From positions 62,001 to 126,000 of the forward strand of contig VLTN01000004.1 in NCBI GenBank assembly GCA_008330645.1: 64,000 nucleotides of DNA. The letters run 5' to 3'. The notes beneath the pieces were generated by a model. That model was not told where the DNA came from and did not search any database. It saw only the letters and a program-made list of their open reading frames with translations. The DNA comes from Cafeteria roenbergensis (Eukaryota; Sar; Bigyra; Bicosoecida; Cafeteriaceae). The position numbers were made by a program, and so were the translations under genes. This document shows, in pieces, positions 1 to 10,064 of this stretch. Numbering within the stretch: the stretch's first letter is position 1; each line of letters begins with the position of its first letter.

Positions 1-3000
1 TCACGGACGTGGTGGTGGTCTTCTCGCCCCGCTGCCCCGGAAATTTCTACCGCCGCGTGTACGTTCTGGTCCGGGACTCTGACCCGCTCTTCATCGACCT
101 GCTCGGCTCTGGCATGGACGAGCGGACGCGGCCCTTCCCGATCCGGCAGCGCCACGTGGACGCGTTCCGCTTGCGGCCCCCGGCCCTGCGCCTCATGGCC
201 CCTGACTCCGTCAAGGAGGTCGCCCGTCTGCACCGGGAGGCGGAGGAGGCGGGGGCCGACCCGGAGGCGGAGCTGCCCCGCCGGCACGGGGTCCCGGCCC
301 TGACCTCGCCCCTCACGCGGGCAACGGAGGCAGAGCTCTCGCCCGCCCTCACGGACCCCTCCACGCGGGCCAGCCTCACCCCCGGCGAGGACCGCACCCG
401 CGCGGCCGCGGCCCTGCTGGAGGAGATGCTCCAGCCGCCAGACGCCCCCGGCCGCCCCTTCGTGCTCAGCCGCACCGTGATCCAGATGGGCTCGGTGCTG
501 GCGGGGGCCCTGCCCCCCAAGCAGGTCGTCTCGCTGACCAACCGCTCGGCCGGCAAGGTCACGGTGCAGTGGCTGGTTCCCCGCTCCTCCCTCGCTCCCG
601 AGCGCGGCCAGGGAGAGCCCGCCTCCGCGGACGACGACGTTCGAGACTTTGCCGTGTCGCCGCCCGTGTGCGACATCGATGCCGGGGCGACGGCCGACTT
701 TTCCGTTGCCTTCCGGCCCCACCAGGCGTCCGCTTGGTTCGCGCAGGAGCTGGAGGCGGTCGTCTTCCCCAAGCAGAACAGGACGTTCCGGCTGGTGGAC
801 GACGTGTCCTTCACGCCGCCGGAGACGCTGCTCCTGCGCGTGATGGGCAACTCCTTCGCAGGGGGGACCTCCTTCCTCCCCCGCTTCTCCACCTCCCTCG
901 CCGGGGGCGGCGCCAAGGGCGGCGGGGGCGGGGAGGGCGCCGGCCTGGGCGGCCCGCTCCACCTCGACATGCCTGCATGCCCGGTCGGGTCGGCCACCTT
1001 TGCCGTGTTCGAGCTCCGCAACGAGGGGCAGGTGCCCGCCGCCTTCGAGGTCACGCCCCCCGACCCGACGGCGCAGCTCACCGTGGCCCCCACCCTGGGC
1101 CTCATCCCCGTGGGCGCCTTCGCCCTCCTCATCGTCCGCTTCCGGCCCCGCCGCGCTGGGGACCACGCCCACGCCTTCCAGCTGCTCCTCAACGGGGACT
1201 CCGTCGCGTCGCCCATGCTCAAGGTGCGCGGGGTCTGCGCGGCTCCGCGGCTGGCGCTGCCCGACGGCGGCGCCGTGTTCGCGCCCCCCACCGCGGTCGG
1301 GGCCACGTCCTCCGTCGTGGTGCCCGTGGCGAACGGCTCACGCGTCCCCGCCTCCTTCCGGGTGCGCGTGCCCGCCTCTGCGGCGGCGTCCGTGAGCGTG
1401 GCGCCCTCCTGCGGCGTCGTGCGCGGCAACGAGATTCAGCCGGTTCGCGTCACGTTCTGCCCGTCCAGCCAGGGACACGCCGCCTTTCGCCTCGCTTGCG
1501 ATGTGATGGGGGGCGGTGCTCTGTCCTTCGCGGCCCTGGGCGGCGCGGCCGACCGCCTCAACAGCTACCTGCCCATGCGGTCGTTCGAGGCGCGCGACCT
1601 GATGACCGCCACCTCTGGCGCGGCGGCCGGGGGCGCGGCGGCGCTGGCTGCAGCGGCAGCGGCTGGGGCAGCGGCTGGCGGAGGGGCTGGCGGAGGGGCG
1701 GGCCGGGCTCCCCAGGCAAGGTCCGGGGCCGGGGCCGGGGCCGGGGCCGGGGCCAGGGCGGGGGCTCGCAAAACGGGAGGCGGCACCGGATGGCTGCTGG
1801 ACGACGAGGAGGAGGAGGAGCTCGAGGGCGGGTACGGCGGCAGCCCGGCGAGAGCTGGTGGGCGGCCGCGGTCGCGGGGCCAGGGGCACCGGGGCGCAGC
1901 GGGCACAGCGATTGAGACCAAGGACGACGACGGCGATGCAGCCGGCGCAGCGGCAGCTGCTGCCTCCAGCGCCAAGGCCTACCCGGTCAGTGGCGAGCCC
2001 AGCTCCGCCACCGAGGAGGACGCGGAGTGGGGCGGCGTGGTGGTGCCGCTGCAGCCAGACCCGCCCGCTGACCCGGCGGCGGTGTGGCCCTGGGGGTCCG
2101 CTGACCCGCTGGCGACGCTGGGAGCCACGCTGGTGAGCCAGGGGACCGAGGGTGCGCTGGGATTCGCCCCCGCGGGCGCGGACATGGGGCCGGGGCTCGT
2201 GGGCGAGGGCACACACCGGGCGATCGCGCTGGAGAACAGGAGCGGCTGCGCGCTCCGCTGGCGGCTCAAGGCTGCCGTTGACGTGGAGCCCGCCACCGGT
2301 GCTGGCCTTTCCAAGGAGCAGCGTCTGCGCGGGGGGCCGGGGGGCTGCGACGTCGACTGCGACGGGGACGCCGACGAGGCAATGCGTCGGCGCCTCGAGC
2401 GGGCATCTGCGCTGCGCGACGGAGCCGCGCTCGGCAGTCGGGGCAGTCGGTCTCTCAACTCGGCCCGATCGGGCTTCACCTCGGCAACGGCGGGCGCGGC
2501 CGGGGCCCGCCCCATGCCCACGTACGACGCGGACCGCTCCTTCGGAGATGACGCGGCGGACGGCGGCGGCTACGGCGACGGCGACGAGGACGAGGACTAC
2601 GGCGCTGCCGGTGGGAGAGCCGGCGAGCGTGGCGACGCGGACATCTTTGCGTCGGGCGAGGTGGGACAGTTTGCCGAGGTGACGTTCGAGCCGCGCGAGG
2701 GCACACTGCCGGCTCGCTCGCGCACGCAGGTGGATGTCAGCATTATCCCCCGGGTGGTCGGCCGCGTGGCCGTGCGTGTCGCGTACGAGCTAGAGTCGGT
2801 GGACGCGGCCGGCGTGGTCACCCGGCACGGCGCGGACGCCGTGCGCGCCGTGGAGGCTGCCCAGGCGGACGCGGCAGCAGTGCGCGCAGCAGCGGTGGAG
2901 CAGGCCGGCGAGACTGGCGTGGTGGTGGTGCCCACGGCTCCTGCGCTCAACACCGACTCGGTGTGGTGCGACCTCCGGACGTCGGCCGAGTATCCCGTGG

Positions 3001-6000
3001 TGGCCGTGGAGGACGCGCGGGCCGTGCAGAGCCGGGAGGCCCTGCTGTGGCTGTTTCCCGCCCACGAGGAGTCGGCGGGGCCGGGGCCGGAAGAGCTGTT
3101 TCGGGGGGGCGGGGCCGCCACCATGCTCAGCGGGGCGCTGACGCGCGCCGGCCCCGGAACTGCGTCTGTTGCCCCCAGCGGGGTCAGGGGCGAGGCGAGC
3201 GGTGCCCTGTCCGTGGCCCGCAGCGGAGCCGGCGGCGCCGGCGGCGGTGCTGGAGGAGGCGGCGGCAGGCTTGGGCAGGCAGGCGGGGACATGCTGGACG
3301 CGCTTCTGGCGCACACTGCCGCAGCTCCGAGCGGGGCGCCCGAGTGGACGACAGGGGAAGGCGACCCCTCCGTCCTCTCCGACCCCGGCACGGCTCGCGC
3401 CCTGGCCTCGCCAGCCGCGTCCGTGTCACAGCAGCGGCTCTCAGTCGCCGGGGCCGCGGGCTCCTCCGCTGTGGCTCGTCACGGCGACAACGGCTCCTCG
3501 TCCGGCGCCGCCCTGGCCCTGGGAATGCCCGAGCCCGAGCCTCGCATTGCCGGGGATCCGGCAGGCGGCTGGCAGTTCCGCCTCCCCGCGCCGCTGGCCC
3601 TGCCATGGCAGGGGCCCCTCTCCGCCGCAGCTGCGGCCGCTTTCCGGGGCTGGCAGCCCGGCCAGGCCTCTCCCCCGGTGCCCTGCTCAGGCTCCCCGTC
3701 CGCCCTGTGGGAGCAGTGCTCGCTCCGGGACCTCAACCGCATGCTGGCGCGCAAGCTCTCACCGCAGGAAGTCGCTCACGCCAAGGCCGGCCCGCTGCAC
3801 CGGGACCCGGCAGAGCTCCCGACCGCCACGGTGGAGTTCACGCCGGCCCCGCTCGGCGCTCCGCCCGAGGTGTTCCTCTGGCAGCTGCGCAACGTCAGCG
3901 GCCTGCCCGCCGACATCGAGCTCGCCTTCCCCTCGGACTCGGAGATCGACACGGAGCAGTGGACAGAGCCGGCAGAGCCCTCCCGCTCCGAGGTGCGCAC
4001 CAGGCAGCTGCTGGACCGCCGCGTCTTCGACGTTCAGCCCCGCAAGCTCACCGTGCCCGCGGGCGGCAGAGCCCTCCTCCAGCTTCACTACGCCCACGTG
4101 ACCACCGCGCTGGCCGACGGGCCCAACGGCTCCCACCAGGTGGAGGTCCTGCTGCGGGTGGCGCGCGGCCGCACGGTGCGGCTGCGCCTGCGGGGCCAGA
4201 CGCTGCGGCCGCACGTCCCGCTTCTGTGGCTGGGCCGCCCCGCGCCGTCCCGCCGCCTGCAGCCGGTGCCCCTCGGCGTGGACCTGCCTCCCGTGCAAAC
4301 CGTCACGCTGCGCAACCCGACGTCTGCGCCCGTGAGGTTCCGCGTGGACCCGCGCCCCTTCGAGGAGTCCACGCAGGAGGCCCACGGCTTCGCGGTCTGG
4401 GAGTGCCTGACCCCCGAGGGCGAGCTGGCGCCCGGCGCGGAGGGGCAGGTGCGCCTGCGGTTCACGCCGCTGGAGGCCACGGACTACGCGCTGCGGCTCC
4501 GCGTTCAGTTCGGGCCGGCGCTGGCGGACGCGCCCATCGCCCGGGCCTTTGAGGCGGTGCGCGGCGAGGCCGCGGCAACCGCCGCCGAGGCCACCGAGGC
4601 GGCAGAGGAGTACGGCGTGGCCGAGCCCGGCGCGTCCGCTCGGCTGGAGGCCATGCTGTCCAAGGGAAGGCAGTCTGCCGGCGCCGGCGCCGGCGCCGCC
4701 CCTCTGATGGACGAGCTGCTCGACGACGCGGCAGAGGCACTGCGGTGCGCCGACGAGGCCGCCGAGGCGTTTGCGGTGGCCTGCCCTTCGCTCGAGGCGT
4801 CGGCGCAGCAGCGGCTCGCGCAGCTGAGGCGGGAGCACGCCCGGCGGCGCCGCGCCATCGGCGTGGACCCTTCCGCGAAGATCACCCCGACCATGCTCCG
4901 CGCGCTGCAGCGAGACGTCACGGTAGTGGTGCGCGCGCGGGGGTACACGCCGTGGAGCGCTCGGGACGCCTCCACCGAGGGCGCGGACCGGGTGGTCGAC
5001 TGCTCGCCGCCGCTCGTCCGGCCGGGCCTCATCCCCGTGGGAGCGGCTGGGGCGGCAGCGGAGACTGCGGCAGTGGCGGCGGCAGGCGCCTCCGCCCGCT
5101 CCGCCATGCGCAGCGACGGCATGGAGGGCCCAGCGGAGGAGATGGCGGGCGAGGCGGGCGACGAGACCGGGTCGGCTGACCACGTCAGGCGAAAGCCAAT
5201 TGCGGCCTCACCGTCAGGCGGCGGGGACGGGGACGGGGGCGGGGGCGGAGGCGGCGCTGCCGCAGGCGCCGGCGCCGAGTCGCTTGCCGGACACCCTTGG
5301 AGCAGGTCCGAGCTGTCGCTCCCCCGCCCCGGGGACCGCGAGGGCGCCGACGCCGACTGGGGTCACGCGTCTGCGGTGTCTGACGCCGCGACGGTGGCGG
5401 CGCAGGGCGCAGTCGTGACGTCATCGGCCACCCCTGCCTCGCACATGACTCGCATCCGCGGCCTGCTCGGCTCCCTGCGGCTGCAGGACGGCACGGCAGC
5501 CGTGCGCGTCGCCGAGGAGGCTGCGGCGAAACGAAAGGCCGATGCGGCCAAGGTGGCGGTTCGCGCGCCGCGGCCCGGCTGCGCGCCTCCAGACTTCCAC
5601 TGCGCGTTCCCGCCGCTCCGGCGCCACCTGGCCATGCCGGTGCCGTGGCTCGCCGAGGGCATGGCCAGGGTGGTGCCGGAGCGAGCTGCGTTCGGGGACG
5701 TGCCCGTGGGCACGCGCGCGCACCGCATCGTCGTGCTGGTGAGCGAGCGGTCCGTCCCGACGCCCGACGCCCCCGCCACCGGCCGCTTCACCGCGAGGGC
5801 TGTTGCGCCTTCGGGCGGGGCCGCAGGGGTCACGGCCATGGCCATCAGCCGCCCAGCTGGCTTCGGCGGGGGCGGCGGGTCGCTGGTGTTCGAGTGGGAC
5901 TTGCAGCACCCTGTGCTGGCCAAGGGCGGGCCCGTGTCGGTGCACCCGCGACGCGGCCGGCTCGAGCCCGGCGAAGCGGCCGTGTGCCGCCTGACTCTGA

Positions 6001-7439
6001 CCTCCGGGGCGCACCCCGCCGTGCTGGAGGCCGACCTCCCCATCGTGGTGGCAGTGCCCGAGGAGGAGATGGTGGCCCGCAGCGGCAAGGCGAGGCGGCG
6101 GGCTGCCGCTCTCGGCCTGAAGGAGCAGCAAGCAGCCCAGCGGAAGCCGCCCGAGCCGGGGCACGTGCCCGTTGCGCTCAAGTCGACGTCCGCTCGCAAC
6201 GCCCGCATCACCGCCGCGGCTGTGGAGAAGCACACCAAAGCGCTCGTTCGCGAGCGCAGCAGCGTCGGGGACGTCGGCTTGGAGGCCAAGTCCGCGGCCA
6301 CGCAGCGGCTGAAGCAGCGGAGGGAGGCGCTGGCGGGGGCCGCGGCCGCCGACGAGGAGGAGGCGGACGAAGAGGCCGCGCGGCTGGGCGCGGGCCGGCG
6401 AGGGGGCGGGGTGCCGCCGGCGGCACACCCGGCCGCGATTGCGCTTGGGGCCGGCAGGAAGGGGCACCGGCCCGAGGACGCGCTGCGCGCGGCCGCGGCC
6501 GGGCCGGGGGTCGACGCCGGGGCTGTCGTTCGCCGAGCCGACTCGGGCCTGCGCGGTCCGGAGCCTGCAACGGCGCCGTCCGACCCGGCAGAGGCTCGCG
6601 TCGCCGGGGTGGTTGCGGCGGTCCGGGACGCGCTCGTGGCCGCGCAGGCCCCCGCGGGGAGCGCGGACGAGGGAGGCCAGGGCCCGGACGGCAAGTCGGT
6701 GGCTCGCTCCGTGGCGAGCTCGCGGTCTCGGCTCAGCGCCGGGAGGTCGTCCGCGGCCGTGGACGCGGCGGCGGCCGCCGTCCCCACCCCCGTACCGCCA
6801 GCGACGGTGCTCTTCGTGCGGCTCAGCGCGCGCGTGTGCGGCGAGGCGGAGTTCCGGCAGGCGCACGGCTCGGCGCGGTTCGCGGCGTTTTTGCGGGGCC
6901 AGACGCTTGGCGCAGCGCACGGCGGCCTGCCCGCGCTGCGGGGCGAGGACCAGCGCAAGGGACTGCCCGACGCAGGCGCCCAGCTCGCTTCTGTGGACGG
7001 CCCGGTGGAGGCAGACGCCGGCGCCGCAGTCGCGCCCGTCAGGGGCGCCGCTGCGGGCTCGGCTGCGCGGCACATGCTGGAGGACGTTTTGGACTCCCTC
7101 GTGGCCGACCTCGTCGCGGGGGCCGACATGGCCGAGGCTCAGGCGCAAGCCGCGCGCGCCAGCAGCACGCAGAAGAGCATGCCGACCTTCCGGGAGCTGG
7201 CTGCGCGGCGGGGGCGGGAGGTGGCCGGCGCTGCGGCGGCGCCCGCCGAGCAGTCGAGCGCACCCGCCGCGCGCGGCGCCGCGCTGAGGGCTCAGACGCT
7301 CAGAGACGAAGAGGCTCGGGTCCTGTGCGCGCGCTACTTGCAGACAACCGTGGTGAACCTCGCCAGGGACATTGCCGCGGGCGCAATCGACCTCGCGAGC
7401 GGCTCGCCCAGCGCGGCTGCGCGCGGCCTCGATGAGTGA
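1..7439 (+). CDS. CFAP65: CFAP65 (CCDC108) cilia- and flagella-associated protein, 3' part
   Basis: The frame is already open at the left edge (codons begin at base 3) and runs uninterrupted to TGA at 7437-7439, giving about 2,478 visible residues. The start codon and upstream part lie outside the window. The first ~60 residues (FSPRCPGNFYRR, then DPLFIDLLGSG) match the middle of animal CFAP65, so roughly the first third is missing. Further matches are a block at about 3,870-4,100 (SDSEIDTEQW...) and one at 4,200-4,500 (PVPLGVDLPP...ECLTPEGEL). The protein is built from repeated immunoglobulin-like ASH/MSP domains, for example around 470-850, 960-1230 and 1240-1550. In known organisms it is a central-apparatus or sperm-flagellum component. 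Ala/Gly-rich and acidic insertions (about 1610-2030, 2300-2640, 5200-5300) enlarge it. No intron is visible. Family identity is firm; exact ASH boundaries are not. Confidence 0.93.
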   Translation, partial: TDVVVVFSPRCPGNFYRRVYVLVRDSDPLFIDLLGSGMDERTRPFPIRQRHVDAFRLRPPALRLMAPDSVKEVARLHREAEEAGADPEAELPRRHGVPALTSPLTRATEAELSPALTDPSTRASLTPGEDRTRAAAALLEEMLQPPDAPGRPFVLSRTVIQMGSVLAGALPPKQVVSLTNRSAGKVTVQWLVPRSSLAPERGQGEPASADDDVRDFAVSPPVCDIDAGATADFSVAFRPHQASAWFAQELEAVVFPKQNRTFRLVDDVSFTPPETLLLRVMGNSFAGGTSFLPRFSTSLAGGGAKGGGGGEGAGLGGPLHLDMPACPVGSATFAVFELRNEGQVPAAFEVTPPDPTAQLTVAPTLGLIPVGAFALLIVRFRPRRAGDHAHAFQLLLNGDSVASPMLKVRGVCAAPRLALPDGGAVFAPPTAVGATSSVVVPVANGSRVPASFRVRVPASAAASVSVAPSCGVVRGNEIQPVRVTFCPSSQGHAAFRLACDVMGGGALSFAALGGAADRLNSYLPMRSFEARDLMTATSGAAAGGAAALAAAAAAGAAAGGGAGGGAGRAPQARSGAGAGAGAGARAGARKTGGGTGWLLDDEEEEELEGGYGGSPARAGGRPRSRGQGHRGAAGTAIETKDDDGDAAGAAAAAASSAKAYPVSGEPSSATEEDAEWGGVVVPLQPDPPADPAAVWPWGSADPLATLGATLVSQGTEGALGFAPAGADMGPGLVGEGTHRAIALENRSGCALRWRLKAAVDVEPATGAGLSKEQRLRGGPGGCDVDCDGDADEAMRRRLERASALRDGAALGSRGSRSLNSARSGFTSATAGAAGARPMPTYDADRSFGDDAADGGGYGDGDEDEDYGAAGGRAGERGDADIFASGEVGQFAEVTFEPREGTLPARSRTQVDVSIIPRVVGRVAVRVAYELESVDAAGVVTRHGADAVRAVEAAQADAAAVRAAAVEQAGETGVVVVPTAPALNTDSVWCDLRTSAEYPVVAVEDARAVQSREALLWLFPAHEESAGPGPEELFRGGGAATMLSGALTRAGPGTASVAPSGVRGEASGALSVARSGAGGAGGGAGGGGGRLGQAGGDMLDALLAHTAAAPSGAPEWTTGEGDPSVLSDPGTARALASPAASVSQQRLSVAGAAGSSAVARHGDNGSSSGAALALGMPEPEPRIAGDPAGGWQFRLPAPLALPWQGPLSAAAAAAFRGWQPGQASPPVPCSGSPSALWEQCSLRDLNRMLARKLSPQEVAHAKAGPLHRDPAELPTATVEFTPAPLGAPPEVFLWQLRNVSGLPADIELAFPSDSEIDTEQWTEPAEPSRSEVRTRQLLDRRVFDVQPRKLTVPAGGRALLQLHYAHVTTALADGPNGSHQVEVLLRVARGRTVRLRLRGQTLRPHVPLLWLGRPAPSRRLQPVPLGVDLPPVQTVTLRNPTSAPVRFRVDPRPFEESTQEAHGFAVWECLTPEGELAPGAEGQVRLRFTPLEATDYALRLRVQFGPALADAPIARAFEAVRGEAAATAAEATEAAEEYGVAEPGASARLEAMLSKGRQSAGAGAGAAPLMDELLDDAAEALRCADEAAEAFAVACPSLEASAQQRLAQLRREHARRRRAIGVDPSAKITPTMLRALQRDVTVVVRARGYTPWSARDASTEGADRVVDCSPPLVRPGLIPVGAAGAAAETAAVAAAGASARSAMRSDGMEGPAEEMAGEAGDETGSADHVRRKPIAASPSGGGDGDGGGGGGGAAAGAGAESLAGHPWSRSELSLPRPGDREGADADWGHASAVSDAATVAAQGAVVTSSATPASHMTRIRGLLGSLRLQDGTAAVRVAEEAAAKRKADAAKVAVRAPRPGCAPPDFHCAFPPLRRHLAMPVPWLAEGMARVVPERAAFGDVPVGTRAHRIVVLVSERSVPTPDAPATGRFTARAVAPSGGAAGVTAMAISRPAGFGGGGGSLVFEWDLQHPVLAKGGPVSVHPRRGRLEPGEAAVCRLTLTSGAHPAVLEADLPIVVAVPEEEMVARSGKARRRAAALGLKEQQAAQRKPPEPGHVPVALKSTSARNARITAAAVEKHTKALVRERSSVGDVGLEAKSAATQRLKQRREALAGAAAADEEEADEEAARLGAGRRGGGVPPAAHPAAIALGAGRKGHRPEDALRAAAAGPGVDAGAVVRRADSGLRGPEPATAPSDPAEARVAGVVAAVRDALVAAQAPAGSADEGGQGPDGKSVARSVASSRSRLSAGRSSAAVDAAAAAVPTPVPPATVLFVRLSARVCGEAEFRQAHGSARFAAFLRGQTLGAAHGGLPALRGEDQRKGLPDAGAQLASVDGPVEADAGAAVAPVRGAAAGSAARHMLEDVLDSLVADLVAGADMAEAQAQAARASSTQKSMPTFRELAARRGREVAGAAAAPAEQSSAPAARGAALRAQTLRDEEARVLCARYLQTTVVNLARDIAAGAIDLASGSPSAAARGLDE
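1723..1756. repeat. GGGGCC hexanucleotide tract inside CFAP65
   Basis: About five head-to-tail GGGGCC units lie in the coding frame of CFAP65. They encode an alternating Gly-Ala run inside a longer Ala/Gly-rich, presumably disordered insertion. Such a tract is prone to slippage and may form G-quadruplexes. No function is inferred. Confidence 0.8.
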
Positions 7440-7715
7440 TGCGCGCGCCCCAACGACTCCTTCGCCCGCCTCGCACGCGCCCCAAACGCGCCCGCCCACC
7501 ACCACCCCGAGCAGGCGGCGTTGAGGCGCCCACAGCCACGCGCGGGGCGAGCCACGCGCATTCATTTGGCTAGCTTGGCAAACGGCTGCGTCAATAATCC
7601 GGATTCTCGCCGCGCCTGGCTTGCGAGCAACGACGCCGACGTCTCGTTGACCGAACGGCGCCCAAGCTGCCAAGCACACCCAGTACCCAAAGCTGGCTTC
7701 GTCGCGTACGCCGCT

Positions 7716-8810
7716 ATGGCCTCCCGCAAGGCGAGCAACGTGATCTCCGGGAACATGGGGCGCGTGTGGGCAACCCAGAAGGAGGTGAGGGGCGCGCTTG
7801 CGGGTCGGCGACTGGCCGAAGCCTTGCGCTGATGCTTTGCGCGGCCGACGAGCGTCTCGGCGCTGCTTGTCGGCCGCCCGCCACCCGCGAGTCCGTCGAG
7901 GGGGGCGCGGTTGCAGAGTGGCGGGCCGGCGCTGCCGCGAGGGTGACCCCGATTGTGCGCTGATGGGGGACGCGTCCACTGGCTGTCCTCGCCGATGTCT
8001 GCTTGACCCGCTGTCCCGTCCCCACCGCCCGCAGACCTGGCCCGTCATGGCGTGCATGGGGTGAGACCCGATCGTCTCCGTGGCTACGTGTAGCAGGCTG
8101 GAGCGTCCGGAGCTGGGAAGGGCCGGGATGGCGGGGGCGCGCCGGGAAGCCTTCCAGTCGTTGGACGCGCCCGAGCCGTGGAACCACTGCGACGTCGACC
8201 GCCCGCGCGTGCAGCCGCTGACCCGGTTTTGACAGGCTTGCCCGGGGTGTTTTTGCTCGCCATGAAAACGACCAACCTCGTCGTTGCGCGTGGCGCTGGG
8301 CCTTGCGCGATCCCGCTGTGCTGCACTTCCGCTGGTCGGCACTGCCATTTGCTTTGCCAGCCAACGGCTGCGCGCGCGCTTGCCCCCGGCCTGGTGCTGT
8401 CCGGTGTTTGCTCGCTTTGCGCCTCGCTTTGAGCATCGCTTCCTCTCCCGCGCCATGTCCACGTTCCACCGCAGGGTGGCCTTCGGCTGGATGCTCTACA
8501 TGGGCTCCCGTGCTTTGTTCACCTCACCCGAGTGCCTCTTGACCAACCGCAAGGCTCGCTGCTCCGCGGTCCGCCCCGCGGAGGTCGCCGAGGCCGGCGA
8601 AAAGTGGTGAGCTGCGGCTGTGCGCGCCGAGTTGCAGAGGCACGGCGCCGCCTCGGGTGCTAGCATCCGCTGGCGCATCGCACCCATCCCCGGCCGCCCC
8701 CGCCTGGCACATGCCGCACGTTCCGCAGGCTTTCTGTGCGCAAGCCCTACATCGTCAAGGACATCTCGCAGATCGGGGTCAAGGTGAACGAGTACAAGTA
8801 CCGGAGCTGA
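7716..8810 (+). CDS. NDUFA4/B12D-type mitochondrial respiratory subunit, four exons
   Basis: Exons are 7716-7784, 8035-8060, 8475-8606 and 8729-8810. All junctions are GT-AG and the phases close to give 102 residues ending in KYRS. One predicted membrane helix (about residues 27-45, VMACMGVAFGWMLYMGSRAL) is followed by a TSPECLLTNRKAR segment, which fits the NDUFA4/MLRQ and plant B12D family (inner-membrane, single-pass). The GEKW...RKPYI motif after the last junction is typical of the B12D form. Human NDUFA4 is 81 residues, so the length is reasonable. Exon 2 is only 26 nt. The protein likely sits in respiratory complex IV or I in the mitochondrial inner membrane. The gene lies downstream of CFAP65 on the same strand, with 276 bp between. 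The family call comes from pattern memory, not a search. Confidence 0.75.
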
Positions 8811-9108
8811 GTTGCTCTTCTGCTGTGCGGCGGATGCCATAGGCTTTTCAGGAGGGCTCGCCGGCCCAGCGGCCGAAGTTTCGTTAAGGCCTGCTAGAAG
8901 GGGAGCGTGCTCTGCGTGGGAAGCGAAGGCGTATGATGGAATCAGCTTTTTTTTTGGTGCCGGGCGACACCGCCCCACCATTGTCCCGGAGTTTGGCCAT
9001 GCACTTGCCGTCACTCAAGCCTGGCGGGCGAAGGGGGCGGGTTCGAGCGTGCAGAGGGGAGGGGCACGCTCGCGAGCCTACGAAAACGCATTCACAAGTC
9101 ACGAGCGC

Positions 9109-9830
9109 TCAGGAGATGACTGCGAGGGAGTATACAGCGGCGAAGGCTGCGACGCCGGACAGGAACTGGAAGCGAACGAACGTGGCCTCGCCGGCGTCGC
9201 AGTCCGCAGACTCGCTTTGCATCACGCCAGGCGTGGGGCTCATATCTGCGGGGAGCGAAAGGCGACAGGGCGACGGGCGGGCTCAATTTGCCGCCGGTCT
9301 GTCGTGCCGTGAAAGCAAGCAGGCACGGGTGCCGGAGATAGACCACACCGCGGCCCGCCTCCCGCGACGGAGGCACTACCATGGCATGCCCACTCCCCCT
9401 CCCTGTCCAATGAGGGCACCTTGGCGCGAGAGTGGCGTGGCTGGTGCGCTTACCAAACGAGCACAGCTCATTCCAAGAACCCGGCGCCGGTCCCGACGCC
9501 CTGGAGACCTTGACCGAACCAACTGCGACTCAGGTCGCACGAGACGGGCAAAGGCGCGGTGGTAGCGCGCACCCGGGGCCCCAGCTTTGCCGGCGAGCGT
9601 GCCCCGCGGCGCCGACCGCAGCTTTTCTCACGGTTCATGCTGCTGATCTGCACCTGCCGCACAGTCGCCGAGGCCGGCAGGCGAATGACGATCTCGTGCG
9701 GGAACATGCCCGTGAGCATCCAGAACTCGCTCGTGTCCGGAGAAATGCAGTTGGACGGAGGGAATTCATCATCGTGGCACGAGCTGAACTCGACTTGCGC
9801 GCCGCCGGCGCTCGTTGCGCGGATCGACAT
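9109..9830 (-). CDS. IFT25: IFT25 (HSPB11), intraflagellar transport complex B subunit
   Basis: On the minus strand the exons are 9632-9830, 9454-9522 and 9109-9245. Junctions are GT-AG and in phase, giving 134 residues (human IFT25 is 144). The first exon carries the jelly-roll signature, with a block DEFPPSNCISPDTSEFW followed by TGMFPHEIVIRLP, which aligns with human PPENIIDGNPETFW and TGMFPQEFII. The last exon ends in ATFVRFQFLSGVAAFAAVYS, corresponding to the final beta-strands. IFT25 pairs with IFT27 in the peripheral IFT-B1 complex that carries cargo along the axoneme. The gene is transcribed away from IFT121, with 234 bp between the two start codons. ATG at 9830 is the first plausible in-frame start. 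Confidence 0.88.
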
Positions 9831-10064
9831 TGCCGTGCTCCGCTCCTGGCACCAGCAGACGGAGGCGTGCGGGCGGTCTCGATAGTGGTCTGCTAGGGCA
9901 ACCGTCGCGGAGTGGCCGGCGCGTGAGCGCGGGCGCGCAGGGTCCAGCGCAGAGCCGGGCGCCGGACGGCCGTTGCCGCCGCCCTCGCACTGCCGCTCTC
10001 CCAGGCGCCGGAGGTTGGCCCAGCTCGGGCTTCTTCGTGGGACCCAGGGGGCTAACCGGCTGCC
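9831..10064. promoter_or_regulatory. Probable bidirectional promoter between IFT25 and IFT121
   Basis: This 234-bp gap separates the start codons of two divergent intraflagellar-transport genes, so both 5' UTRs and both promoters must fit here. I see no TATA box or obvious palindromic operator. The assignment rests on gene arrangement only. Confidence 0.4.

Noticed and set aside
5421-8462. Long minus-strand open frame of about 1,000 codons opposite CFAP65
   Set aside because: It is antisense to a clearly conserved gene and then runs into the NDUFA4-like gene. Its Arg/Pro/Gly composition is typical of the reverse frame of GC-rich codons, and no protein motif was seen.
8933-9565. Plus-strand open frame opposite IFT25
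   Set aside because: It is antisense to the three IFT25 exons, which have clear homology and splice sites.
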